From the NCBI GenBank assembly GCA_027943335.1, contig BSBK01001118.1, forward strand, positions 229,501-293,500: a DNA stretch of 64,000 bases, in the 5' to 3' direction. Below, in pieces: positions 51,073 through 62,237 of the stretch (position 1 is the first letter of the stretch; each line of letters opens with the position of its first letter). The translations under genes were made by a program, and so were the position numbers. The notes beneath the pieces are model-generated. The model saw only the letters and a list, made by a program, of their open reading frames with translations. It made no database searches and was not told the DNA's origin. Source of the DNA: Chamaecyparis obtusa. Its lineage: Eukaryota; Streptophyta; Pinopsida; Cupressales; Cupressaceae.

Positions 51073-51323
51073 ATAAGTAAGAGATATTTTCCATAGCAAG
51101 CCAAATTGTGATATTGCTATCAGGATTCAACTATGTAGTTTTTTGAGTCAAACTCTGCTTGCATCCTCATTTGCAAAACCTTCACCAAGTGTTGTGCCTT
51201 ATGAACCATTCATTAGAAAGCCCCTTAAGCTCGTTAATTAATAAGTAGGAGATATTTTCCATAGCAAGTCAAATTGTGATATTGCTATCAAGATTCAACT
51301 GTGTAGTTTTTTGAGTCAAACTC
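51073..51323. repeat. Direct repeat pair next to the 5S palindrome
   Basis: 51073-51154 and 51241-51323 are near-identical (ATAAGTA.GAGATATTTTCC ... TTTTTTGAGTCAAACTC). Between them, 51155-51200 is an inverted copy of the palindrome's loop and inner arm (51536-51580). Confidence 0.92.
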
Positions 51324-51420
51324 ATTGACCCGTGATTCATGAGTAGTGGTTCACACAAACCCATCTCTCATGAGAATGAATGGAACACTTATCACTCATT
51401 GGCTCTAGGTGATGCTCAAA

Positions 51421-51514
51421 GAGGTGAAGCACTGTGACTTCCAGAGAGGTCACCCATCCCAGTACTACTCCAACTCGAGCGCACTTAACTACGGAGTTTC
51501 CTCCATGGTTAAAC
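51421..51514 (-). other. 5S rRNA-derived segment, left arm
   Basis: The minus strand reads AACTCCGTAGTTAAGTGCGC, then AGTAGTACTGGGATGGGTGA and CCTCTCTGGAAGTCACAGTG. This follows the 3' two thirds of plant 5S rRNA with the A-box (AGTTAAG..) and C-box (GGATGGGTGACCTC) in the right order and spacing. The first third of 5S is missing. A Cassandra-type TRIM LTR, which contains a 5S domain, is a good candidate source; a 5S pseudogene or 5S-SINE is the alternative. Confidence 0.85.
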
Positions 51515-51587
51515 CCACTCTGCTTGCATCCTCATAGGCACAACACTTGGTGAAGGTTTTGCAAATGAGGATGCAAGCAGAGTGGGT

Positions 51588-51680
51588 TTAACCATGGAGG
51601 AAACTTCGTAGTTAAGCGTGCTCGAGCTGGAGTGGTACTGGGATGGATGACCTCCTAGGAAGTCCCGGTGCTTCACCTCC
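51588..51680 (+). other. 5S rRNA-derived segment, right arm
   Basis: The plus strand reads AACTTCGTAGTTAAGCGTGC, then GGTACTGGGATGGATGACCT and CCTAGGAAGTCCCGGTGC. It is even closer to plant 5S (AGTTAAGCGTGCT, CCTCCTAGGAAGTCC) than the left arm. The internal polymerase III control region is nearly complete, with GGATGGATGAC in place of GGATGGGTGAC. Confidence 0.87.
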
Positions 51681-51840
51681 GTAAGCATCACCTAGAGCCA
51701 ATGTGTGCTAAGTGTTCCATTCATTCTCATGAGAGACAGGTTCATGTAAACCACTACTCATGAATCACAAGTCAATGAAAAGAAGTCTGAATGCACCTTC
51801 GGTATGTAACATTTTTTTTAAAAAAATTTTTTGCATTGGT

Positions 51841-52059
51841 CTAAATTTTGACCAACTCTAAACCAAGCCATCCACCAATGCTTGGTCTAAATTTTGACCA
51901 ATGCACTAGAAAATCGATGACGGTGCCATACATTCGACCAACAGTATGGTCAAAATTTTGACCACACTGTTGGTCGAATGTATGGCACCGTCGTCGATTT
52001 TCTAGTGCATTGGTCAAAATTTAGACCAAGCATTGGTGGATGGCTTGGTCAAAATTTAG
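51841..52059. repeat. CACTA right subterminal hairpin
   Basis: A 219-bp interrupted palindrome centred on GGTCAAAATTTTGACC (about 51949-51964). Each arm contains GGTCGAATGTATGGCACCGT and a CACTAG/CTAGTG pair (51904 and 52009), so it looks like a folded-back copy of a transposon end. The left arm has 11 extra bases. Confidence 0.93.
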
Positions 52060-52298
52060 GCTACCTCATTTTCCTTTATTGGTCAAAATTTCGACCGTTG
52101 CAAAAAAATGACGGTGATTTTTGAACCTGGACTGTAGTCAAAATTTTGACCTGTGTTTTGGTTGAAATTTTGACGAATACTAAATACGTCAAAAATTTGA
52201 CAAAAAAAGAACGACGAGAGTTTTGGTCTTAAATTCAACCAATTACTATCTAAATTTCGACCAACGTTCGTCGAAATTTGAGATCAAATTTACTAGTG
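52060..52298. repeat. CACTA right terminal region
   Basis: Repeated GGTCAAAATTTCGACC, GTCAAAATTTTGACC, GAAATTTTGACG and TCGAAATTTGAG words, ending TTTACTAGTG. It mirrors the left end. Confidence 0.93.
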
Positions 52299-52854
52299 CA
52301 TATATACAAAATAACTTCATAGACAATAGTAAACTACTTTTTTAAATGACATTATCGATACAAATAATTACAGGCACTATAAACAATATAAATGTTTTAG
52401 ACCTTAAGATTACATAAACTTGATATAAAACATTAAATTTTCAAAGTATTAATCTATTTCATCAAATGAAAAAAATTCAAATTAGTGTACCAACCTAGAC
52501 AATATCACTTTGATGATGATGGTGCATAAAAATTCCCCCTCCACCTTTGAACTGTGCGGAGAATATTTAGACAAAGAATAGATATAAGTAGTATTTGTGG
52601 TAATGAAAATGAAGTTAAAAAGTCTATTGGCATTATGATATAATTTTGGGTTGAGATGCAGAGTGATAATGTTTATGTGTATTTCATTGATGGAAACTCT
52701 ATCAATTCTATCAGATTTGATGAATAGGTTGCAAATATTGATCGACTGGATGGACAGGCAAAGAAAATATGCTAAGTGTTTTGACCGGTGGATAGGAGGG
52801 CAGTAAAAAAGATTATTTTTCATGGAGATCGAGATAGATGACACTTTGGGAGAT
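52299..52854. other. Flank of gypsy-1 copy B, right of the CACTA element
   Basis: Starts with the TSD CAT and continues colinear with 3038-3585 of copy A until GACACTTTGGGAGAT, where similarity ends. No gene. Confidence 0.9.
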
Positions 52855-55044
52855 GTGATTGTTCCTAGTGGTTTACCAAGGTCAGATAACTAAAATTCTA
52901 TAAGCGCCACTATTAACTCAATTATTTGGGGGAGTTAGTATTTTGGTGTTATGATAAGTGTGAACCAATTGTGCTACTAACTGGTTCCCGATGATGAGAT
53001 GATCAAGGTGGTTTATTTTTGGGCTGACATGTCAATATGTTTTGATTAATATATTTTGGGCCGACATGTTAGGTATGTTGGGTGTGGCTTTTCATAAGTT
53101 TGGTCAATATTGTGGACCAACATGTGAAAAAAATTCAAGTCTTAGTTGACTTAAGAACATCAGTATAAAGGTGCACTAAATCACATGATTTAGGGTTTTT
53201 ATTGTGAGTTTGGGTGTTGCTATCAGAGATAGAGTGAGTACAGTGCAAAAATTATTAGAGATTACAATGGATCTATCAAGAAAGTAGTTCCATTCCTAGA
53301 TCAACTATTTGATTTCATTTCTCAAGGCTAACTCATAAAGGTTAGGAAGTTAAATCCCTTAACAGCGTGGACTTTACCAAGTCTTAAATATATAAATCCT
53401 TTAACAGTGTGACTTCTTAATTGGAGTTATAAATCCTCTTGAGAGGTAGATCCTAACAAATATTTTTGTACTTCTTGTGTATGATGTGAACCAAACCATT
53501 CAGGAGCATGCTAAAACATTCAAACATAGTCATAATAACAATATATATTGACATATAGAAAAACTATTCACGGACCACCTCGTATTGAGCTAAAATGAGA
53601 GCACCCAGTCATCATTTGATGTGCTCATTTAAGAGGGATGTGTGTGTGCTTTCCAAGCATAGTAAACCTATCCCTAATTCATATTAGGGAGGATTAGGAT
53701 CATTTTTAATCCATGGAGACCCCAAAATTGGCACAAAATTAGGTATAGGGAACCTGTTTTGCCCCTAGGGTCCTGATGGTGCAAGAGATGAAAAGAAGAT
53801 TTTAAGCTAATGATGAGGATGCAAGATTGATTTTAACTTCAATATAGATGTGATAAAAGATGAAAATGATATGAAAATCTTGAAATGAACTAAGTTAATC
53901 CATTTAGGCTAAGCTAAGATGAATTACAAAGCATGAAATATGAAAGAAATCTAACAATTCTAAGATATGCTAGGATAATCGAGCATTAGTCACCAACGTT
54001 GCAGAGGACTAATGCAAAAAGACAAGCATGAAAAGGGTTGTCTCAACATCATGCATGACACCCAAAGGAGGCATGGTGAAAATGATTCTGAGGAAACTAG
54101 AAAAAGATGACTAATGTGCAAGAAGAAAGATGATCAAAAAGACATGCCTCAAAGTGTCCTCATTCATAGTGCACCATGATATATAGGATCATGGTGACTT
54201 TGATGAGAGGAACAATGAAAATCCATAAAAGATAAACAAGAGCCAAAGGACAAAATCCAAGATCAAAGTGATAAATCCAAAAGACATCATTTTCCAAGGA
54301 GAGAGGTTGATGGATGGATGGGTGGAGATTAGGTCAGACGTGAGGAAGGATACATCCTGCACTAACCCATTTGATTGATGATGGGAGATTATGTCAGACA
54401 TGAGGAAGGATACATCCTACAAGGACCTATTTGATGAGGATAATGTTGTGTTATTTGTTGTCGAATGATGAATCAAGGATAATCAAGTGATAAAGGACAG
54501 TCGAGAAAAGATAATGTTGAAGTACAAGGCTGGATGAGAAATTTTATCTAATTATAGATGTTATAGGAGTGACAAGGAAATGTACAACAAGCCATGATGA
54601 TATAGTACAAAGGACAAAGAGATATGTACAAAAGATATGTACAGAAGCTTAGGGGTTTGGATAGGAGGATCTCGCTATACAGGATATATAGAGGAAGCTC
54701 AAGATTGGGGATAGGAGGATTTGATTGTTGTGTTGGATATGCTTGAGGATAGAACACCTTGGGAAATGGGTTGGAGGTGGGGATGGGGATTGGAATAGAG
54801 ATGGGGATTAGGATTGGGTCATGGGGATGGGATGGGTGTTTGATAGATAATGACCTAGTCCACTATGTATGGTGCATGTTTCCAGGTTTTCACAAACATG
54901 CTTATGTAAGGTGTTTAAATTTCCAAGCTTTCATCGTAGCACGATTATTTTTCTTTTCATTTTTGCCTTCTAATTTTTTTTATTTTTATGGCTTTTTTAG
55001 ATTTTTCCAATTTTTATGGATTTACTGGATATATAGGATATGGT
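52855..55044. other. Unassigned DNA leading into the second Tat-like element
   Basis: No coding frame. 52855-53520 has LTR-like features (short AAATCC.TTAACAG.GTG repeats near 53355-53415, ending near GATCCTAACA at about 53458), but I cannot pair it with a second LTR. From about 53700 the sequence is probably the 3' non-coding part and LTR of the minus-strand Tat-like element: TGTTTCCAGGTTTTCAC at 54877-54893 is shared with Tat-1 at 6906-6922. 54200-54420 contains a near-direct repeat (GTCAGACGTGAGGAAGGATA / GTCAGACATGAGGAAGGATA). Confidence 0.5.
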
Positions 55045-56738
55045 TCAAGCATAGAACCACTTTAGATGTTTGATGTTGATAGGATCATTTAGGGGCTTAT
55101 CTTTTGGTGTTGATAACTGATAGGCTCCTAAGCCAAAGCATGATGTGACAACGTAAGGACCCAACCAAGTAGGTTCAAACTTGCCTTTCTTCTCCTAATG
55201 TGCTTACACTTTCTGATTTTCTTTGAGGACCATGTCGCCCACTTGAAATTATCTAGGATAGACCTTTTTGTTATAGCTCCTTTTGAGTCAATTCTGGTAT
55301 ACAACTAGGTGATCATATGCTTGCTACCTCTTTTCATCTAATAGGTCTAGCTATGTGAGGCATGCCATGTGATAGTCTTCATCTATGGTATAGTTCTTCA
55401 TGGAGACATGCAATGAAGGTATCTTGACCTTGATTGGTAAGATGGCTTCCGCACCATATACAAGGGAGTATGGAGTGATGCCTATGGGAGTGCGATGAGA
55501 AGTGTGATAGGACTAGAGGGAGGGATTTATTTGGAGGTTCTAGTCATGACCAAAATCATTAACAACCTTCTTAATTATTTTGAGGATGGTTTTATCGGTT
55601 GCCTCATCTTGGTCATTTCCTTGAGGTAAGTATGGACTAGAGAAATGATGGTGGATGTGGAGTCTGGCACACAGATCATCCACATGCTAGTTTTCAAAGG
55701 GTGTTCCATGATTTGTGAAGGTGGCGGAAGGGATGCCAAAGTGGAAGATGATATGGTAGAGGGTGAACTTGGATATCTAAATGGTAGTAGTTAGGATGAG
55801 CAAAATCACTTCAACCCACTTTGTAAAGTACTATGTGGCTATTATAATATAGTTGTGTCCATCTGAGGAAATGAGATTGATTAACCCAATGAGGTTAACA
55901 TGAAAAGGGACAAGGTGGGACAGTGGGCTACAAGTCTTGAGATGGAGCATGGATCAGATTGGCATGCTACTGACATGGTAGGCATTTCTTGACAAATTCA
56001 TAGGCATCATGCTCCATTGTTGGCCAGTAATACCTGACTCTGAGAAACTACTTTTCTAGGACCATGTCACTTGTCTGGGCACCACAAGTTCTAGCATGAA
56101 CCTCTTGTAAAGCCAGGACAACTTTGTTCAAATCTAAACACCTAGAGAGGAGGTTTTGATATCCTCAACAATAAAGGGTGTTCGCTACAAGAGTGTAGTG
56201 GGAAGCTCTACAAATTAGGTTTTGGCGTTGGGTGTTTTTTAGGTGGGGGGATATGATACCATTTTTAAGATATGTGTGAATGTTGTGGTACCATGGGGAC
56301 TGAGGACCAACCAAGATGCACACCATTTTAGAATTTTCATTCTCATAAGTAGGCGTGTGTAGCTCCACTACTAACAATTCATATTGTGATGAGTTTCGAG
56401 GGATTTCTAGAAAGGATATGATGGTTTCCATTGCATCGGCTACTTTTTTTTGTAGCCTTGGTATCTGCATGAACTGTTGGCTCAGGAAGTACTCTTTCAA
56501 TATGTCCACTAATTCCTTATAGGGTAGAATCTTTTCATCCTTAGTCTAATATTCATCTAGGACTTTCTTGATTACCAATTGTGAATCTCCAAACACTTGC
56601 AGTTCTGTGATGTTGCAGTGGATGGTTGTTTTGAGGCCTAAGATGAGTGCCTCATATTCTACAATGTTTTTGGTGTATGGGAATCCCAATTTGAATGATT
56701 TAGGGATATAGTCACTTTGAGGGGTGACGAATAGGATT
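55045..56738 (-). pseudogene. Tat-2: RNase H end and integrase of a second Tat-like element
   Basis: The minus strand from 56738 reads ILFVTPQSDYIPKSFKLGFP, EYEALILGLKTTIHC and VFGDSQLVIKKVLDEY (RNase H). Then the integrase zinc region: LNKVVLALQEVHARTCG, RYYWPTMEHDAYEFVKKCLP and CQ. Remnants of the core follow: YLPQGNDQDEATDKTILKII and PIGITPYSLVYGAEAILPIK. The GPY/tail is PTWLGPYVVTSCFGLGAYQL, ending LKWFYA and a stop at 55045-55047. Frameshifts and stops are common between about 55400 and 55900. The RNase H start lies on the far side of a nested insertion, at 63535-64000. Confidence 0.9.
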
Positions 56739-58230
56739 TGTTGAGCATCATTTTTACACAAAGACAATGGCTAGGAATTTACGCGAACAAATTCCCCTCT
56801 TGGAAGATTGGTGGAATCAATCTCAAGGTTCCTTCTGGCTAGGTCTCAACTGTTTGGATAGCTCAATGGAAGAAAAATGTGAGTCTGTTAACAAGGAGGC
56901 CTTTTCTGGTTCTTCTCTCAAGGAAAATTGTAAATAAAACTTTAGGAAACCACAATATCTCTTTTTTGGATTTTTAGATTTAGAATAAAGCAATGTTGAT
57001 GTAATTAGTCTACTAAAATTATTTGCAAAGATGGTAAGAAGGAGTACGGTAACGAGAAATTGAATGAAATTTCCAAAAAGAAAACCTAATGGACATAAAC
57101 TAGCATCACACCATTATGCAAATTAAATAACCAAGAAGATCAAGAAACCCATAAAATAGAGATCAGATCATATCACAATCCTCAGCTATATGGATGCAAT
57201 CATCAGCGAAACAAAACAGACACAGATGTATGATAAGCCAAAACTAATCAAATCACGAAGCCACCACAGATGTGCGCACACATGAGACAAGTTAATCTTC
57301 AAGAACCAAAGAACAATCTTCTCAAAAATTTGTCACAACACAACGATATAATACCAGCAAACACCGAACTAATAATCGCAGACTTAAAATCATTAAACAA
57401 TCAATTGGCTCTTTGAAATAAAGAATGAGCAAATTACACATTCACAAATTTTGCATAGATATCAGAAGCATCACACCGTGAATGAATCACCAATTGTATG
57501 TATTGTATTAATGATCAAATCAACCCTCATTACATCATTTTATTACAATTTATAGAGTCATGCTCTTATTTTCATAGCTAGGGTTTGGCTGCAACTGAAA
57601 CTTGAAAGTAAATCTAAACTAGAGATTGCATTAATGAAACTACCTCTAAAACTTAGCAAAACTACCCTAGCATGGAATTAAACCTCGTGCATTACAAAGC
57701 TTTAAGAAAATCATGCATTAAACATCTCGAAAATGGAGCTGGAACTTGTGCATGTTCTTGATAATCCTCATGTTTCAGCCCTTGATCCTTGGCTACAGCT
57801 TCTCCACATGGACCCAATTGGAAGAGATCCCAAAATCATGCAGAAATGACGCCCAAAAAGAATCCTAGTTGACTAGAAAATCAACTCTGAGATAACTAGA
57901 GTTAAACTTCAGATGAGAGAAAAAATGTCCAAATCCTGACAGTTGGTCCGAAAAAACCAAGTTCCAAAAATAACTAAGTTTTAAGTCCTCTATCTCCAAA
58001 ATTTCAAACTTCAGACTTTCAGAGGCCGAAATCTCTCTAGGGCCAAAATGTTGAAAATCAGGCTTTGCAAAAATGGCTAAGTGTCAAAACTGCATTTTTT
58101 CTATACAAAATTTGACTAAATCTAGATGGTTTTCTCATTGACTACGGAGCAATTATGAATGTTCTTTCTTGAACCTATCCACAATCTCTAGTACTTCTCC
58201 AAAGTTAGGCATCTTGACCCCTTGAAGACT
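56739..58230 (-). other. 3' non-coding region of the 6.8-kb insertion
   Basis: 1.5 kb downstream of the unknown gene on the minus strand. No reading frame. 57400-57560 on the minus strand has AATAAAA-like words (GTAATAAAATGATG) that could serve as a polyadenylation signal. The outer end reads AAATTCCTAGCCATTGTC then ATGCTCAACA. Confidence 0.55.
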
Positions 58231-61200
58231 TTATTGTTTCCTATCTCTGAAGGTGATCAATTCTCTTGCAAAATTCTGTATTTCTTCTTCCCGAGATAGC
58301 ATTTTTTGAATCTCCTCCTTCTGATAGAACATTTGTTGGAGATATTCTTTAGTCTTCACTCCCCAAAATATGTCTAGGTATTGGTTGATGATGACATTTA
58401 CTAAATACATGATTTTTTCGTCATCTTCATCATATAGATCCAGGTCCAGGCTCTCAAAGAACTTATGCAACTCTTTCACAAAAAGTACATTGTTGTCCCT
58501 TCCCTTATCCACTCTTTTGAGGATCTTTTCAAAGATGGTCACTACCGCTGTTATTTCTTGGATCCATTGGTCAAAATTGTCCAATTTTGAGCCTTCATAC
58601 ACTTTTACCAAAACCTGGAAGCACTACTTCCTTATTATTGTTAACTCATCAAGCACCTTTTTCCAGTTTAGAATTGTCTCCTCCAAACCATTTTCTTCGC
58701 TCATGATCTCTACTAGGGAGGTTATTCCTGCAAGAATGCCTCTAAGAGGCCTCAGAATCTTCTTGAGGGATAGCTTAGAAAATTTCTCAAAATCCTACTT
58801 CCAATCAGCACAGGCTTGTACAAAAGAATGCATAACATCTATATTTATTTTTCCCCTCTTCTCCAAAATTCCCTGTAATGAGGCCTTGGGGTTATCAGGG
58901 TCAATGAGACCCGTTGTCTTCAAAATGAACCTCTTCATGGCTTCATTTTGTTCTACCAAAGCCTTTATTCTTTCCTCATCCTTGTCCATGAATCCAAGGG
59001 CATGTTTCAATCCAAGGGTAGCCAAGGTTTTTCTCCCCTCTCTGGTTGGCTCTCCCAAGTCCACCTCCTCCAACATGTACTTGTCAGGAGTGATTTTAGT
59101 TGTACTAAAATCCATCATGGAAACAGCCACATGTTCCTTCCATCTACCTGCTTGATCTTGTGTCACATAAGATAGCATCCTTTCTCGGGTAATGGATGTT
59201 GCTCAAAGAAATGCTTGCCCTAGTGCAGCCATGTCGCTCTCATCATCAGTGTAAACCTAGGTTCTCGGCTATATCTCCTTCATGAACCAAGTGGTCTTGT
59301 AGAAGGAATTTAATGGCTCATATGGAGCTACTAGAGTAGAAGAAGTCATTAGGTGCTCTATCTCCTTTTCTTCATGGCTTTCCTCTCCTTTATCCATTTC
59401 TTGTTCATCCATTATATTCTGCTCCCCCTCCTCCTGTGTTTACTCTTCTTCATCAGTTGTCTGCTATTCATCAGCTACTTGTTCTTCCTCACCCACTTTA
59501 TTTTCCTCCTTTGTTTGTGGCTCTTCGTCAACCTATGATTCTCCTTGATCAGTTAGCTCCTCCATAACTGTGCGTTCTTCTTCCATCTTCTCTTCACCAG
59601 TGGACTTTGTTCCTTTCTCAAGCTCCTGCAAGCTTTGAGGCACTGATTCATCTTGTTCAAGAGGTGGAGTAGGGAAAACAAGGGGAGTGGGTGAAGGCAT
59701 TAGAGGTGGAGGTGGAGTTGGCATGGTAAAATGAGATGGAAGAGGCTATTGAGGCAATGGAGTGGTTTGAATTGGAGGTGGAAGCGGAGTGGTAGGTGGT
59801 GTTTGAAATGAAGAAGGGAGTAGAGTTGGATGCATAGGCAGAGGTGGAGGTGGAATGGGTGAAACCAAAGGGACTTGTGCAAGCGTATCTTCCTCAAAAG
59901 TGATACAAATAGAAGTGTCCTTCTCTATCTCTATGGATTCCTTTTTCACTTTAGCTATCTCTTCTACATTCAGCTCTCATGACTCTTGTTGAACTTCCTC
60001 TCTCTTCTTGCCATGGGGACTGGTGAATTGTGTAGGGAGGGAGTCGAAAGTCACCAACTATCCTACAGCTAAAGCTTCTTTCTCAGATTCTATAAAACCA
60101 TGAAGCCCTTTGAAGTCCTTGATATCAAATTCATCATCCCCTAGAGGATCTAGATCCATGGGTTCCCCTTGGGTTGCCCCCTCAGCATCTTCTGGATCAT
60201 CATCCACTACTCTCCTTCTTTTCATGAATCTCATAGACCTTGTTCTTTTACTAAGAGGAATGTCATTCAATTCATCCTCATCCTCTTCTAGCAGGGTGTC
60301 CATCTATGCAGGCATTGAGCCCTTCTTTCTTTTATACACATTTCCTTTGATTAATCCAGCCGGCTTGGGTCCTATAATCTTGAACTTGATTTTCTTTTCC
60401 ACACTTGGAGAATCATGGCCACTGGAAGAAGGTGCATATGGAGGAGCTATGCTCCCATTCATCTTGGTCTTAACCTTATTGGAATGAGTGGTCAGACCAT
60501 AAGTAGTGGGACACTCATGCCTATATACCATCTCTGATTTCAGAGGAGCAGCATCTTTGAATTGTGGCTTCAATACCTTTTCTCCCTTCTTCTTCTTTCC
60601 TTTAGAGGGTTGTTCTAGGAGTTTTTTCATGGGCACTAGTTTCATCAGGAATGGGTGGGTGACCCATGATTTTGTGACTTTGATAACGTGTCAAGCTCTG
60701 AAATCAATGTCATCATTCTCATCCTGGTCCACCTCTATGTTCAGGATAACCCTTGTATACACCTTATCTATGTTGTAAATGGGATCCAAGATGTCATCAG
60801 AGTCAGCATCTTTCACCTTTTGAGGGATTTTCAATGAAAGAGCAGTTTGTGCCAGCTCCAAACTCATCTGGAAATAGTCATGGATCCTCACCTCATAGTC
60901 ATCCACACAATTCACTCGGTGATCCTCAATATGTGACTCATGAACATAATGTCTCCTCATTATATGGCTAAATGTACCAATGGGATCAAAGTGAGCTCTT
61001 ATCAAATTTTAGGTTGGTAGTGGGAATTCATTCCATTCCCATGTTAGAGATTTACAAATTTTCATATCTGGCACACAGTGGAGGCCTATAGAGATTGGGA
61101 AGTCCCAGCAGTGTTTCTTCTTGTGCTTTATGTGTTTAAGCACATCTAACAACTGCCTTTCTATTTCCAAGAGGAATACTTTGTCAGGAGGATACCTGGG

Positions 61201-62237
61201 TAACTTCTTGGGTGCCAGGGTGCTTCTAGCCAGCTGAATGTATGTGAATGTCCTGAATTGTATGTAGAATGCCCCGAGGGACTTTACTTTTGATGTTGCT
61301 TCAGTGACATCCTTTTCACATAATCTCCCTCAATGGAGCATATGATAGCAAAGATGAAAGCATCATTGGCAATCCAAAAATTTTGACTATTGTGTGTATA
61401 GAATTCTTTCTTGACCAACTAGGGATACATTGTGAATGGCCAAGTGTTTGGATCTTCCATAACTCCAATCTTAGTTAGGCCTGGATATACTGCCCTAGCA
61501 GCCAGTAGGTACACAACATAGGACATCATGTAGAAATGAGGATCAATTTTTACTCTGATCATCTGCTCGTCCAGATTGTCACTCAGGATGGTGGCCCAGT
61601 CAAACCTTGTCTATCTTTCCCTTATCTTCTAGATGAGCAGGATCATCCAAGGCTCCAACTGAATAGATTTTGAAAACCCATACACCTTTCTGATCATTGT
61701 GATCACTACTTGGATATCTTCTTGCATGTAGTCTCTCCTTATGTCAATTTTGTCTAGCTTATTCTTGGGCATGGGCTGCATGAGGTATTCATTATTTATT
61801 ATGTTGTGGGCCCGTTGTACGTCTTTATTGTAGAAATGCATTCCCTTATATATGTTGAAGTTGTAGAACTTATCAACCCCTTTTGGAAGGTGGAAGACAT
61901 CCTCAATATTATCTGGCCTTGGGTCTAGAACCACTTCTCCAACATAGTTCTTCACCAACTATTCATCAAGTACATAGTGGTTGGCTAGAGTTTTAATCAG
62001 ATCAGATGACAATATGGAAATCGGGTGAGCTGTTGCGTTCACCAAAGAGAAGTGCACCAATGAAGTGCAAACTTCTAACCGTCCCACCAATTTGGCACAC
62101 TTCACCAAATAATCATTCCATCTCACACTTCCAATGTCAGTTTCTATGATGTCGGAGTGCAAGTTGATCACCTTTGAGGGTGGATGGTATCCTTTGAACT
62201 GGTACTTCATTGTTGATGCTACAACTTTCTTAGTCAT
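58231..62237 (-). pseudogene. Unrecognised long gene in the 6.8-kb insertion (about 1,330 codons, with nonsense codons)
   Basis: Starts MTKKVVASTMKYQFKGYHPP at 62237. The reading stays largely in one frame for about 4 kb, interrupted by isolated stops, several of which look like CAG to TAG changes (DE*LVKNYV, DWK*DFEKF), plus at least one shift near 61300. The N-terminal 400 residues are globular-looking (SVRWNDYLVKCAKLVGRLEV, NIEDVFHLPKGVDKFYNFNI). A Lys/Glu/Asp-rich middle has nuclear-localisation-like KRTRSMRFMKRRR and a Pro-rich run (PPPPLPMHPTLLP, 59750-59850). The C-terminus is coiled-coil-like (58231-59178: MFYQKEEIQKMLSREEEIQN). I recognise no family. The layout resembles unassigned plant transposon ORFs. 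A TATA box lies 900 bases upstream. It is the only long ORF in its insertion. Confidence 0.7.

Larger units (their letters stand above)
51322..51778. repeat. Large inverted repeat (214-bp arms, 29-bp loop) carrying 5S-derived sequence
   Basis: Arms 51322-51535 and 51565-51778 are complementary with scattered mismatches (TCATTGAC.CGTGATTCATGAG against CTCATGAATCACAAGTCAATGA at the outer ends). Each arm holds one 5S rRNA-like segment, pointing away from each other. Transcription through it would give a long stem. Confidence 0.95.
36924..52298 (+). mobile_element. CACTA (En/Spm, CMC) DNA transposon, 15,375 bp
   Basis: Ends CACTAGTA (36924-36931) and TACTAGTG (52291-52298) form an 8-bp terminal inverted repeat. 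The flanks CAT (36921-36923) and CAT (52299-52301) are the 3-bp duplication typical of CACTA. Copy A retains the unoccupied site (GATTACATATATAC, about 3032), so both edges are exact to the base. Subterminal DNA at both ends is full of direct and inverted copies of GGTCAAAATT/AATTTTGACC, the expected arrangement of binding sites for the element's own protein. It encodes a TNP2-like transposase and carries R2R3-MYB exons and a 5S-derived inverted repeat. The transposase has stops, so this copy is probably not autonomous now. Confidence 0.97.

Noticed and set aside
51509..51691. 60-codon minus-strand frame
   Set aside because: It overlaps the 5S-derived palindrome and is explained by it.
52855..53470. 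Possible solo LTR of a copia element
   Set aside because: Some LTR-like words occur, but neither a second copy nor a target-site duplication could be found.
58370..59175. 261-codon and 75-codon plus-strand frames
   Set aside because: Antisense to the unknown minus-strand gene, Ser/Phe-rich, with no motif. The minus-strand frame continues the long gene.
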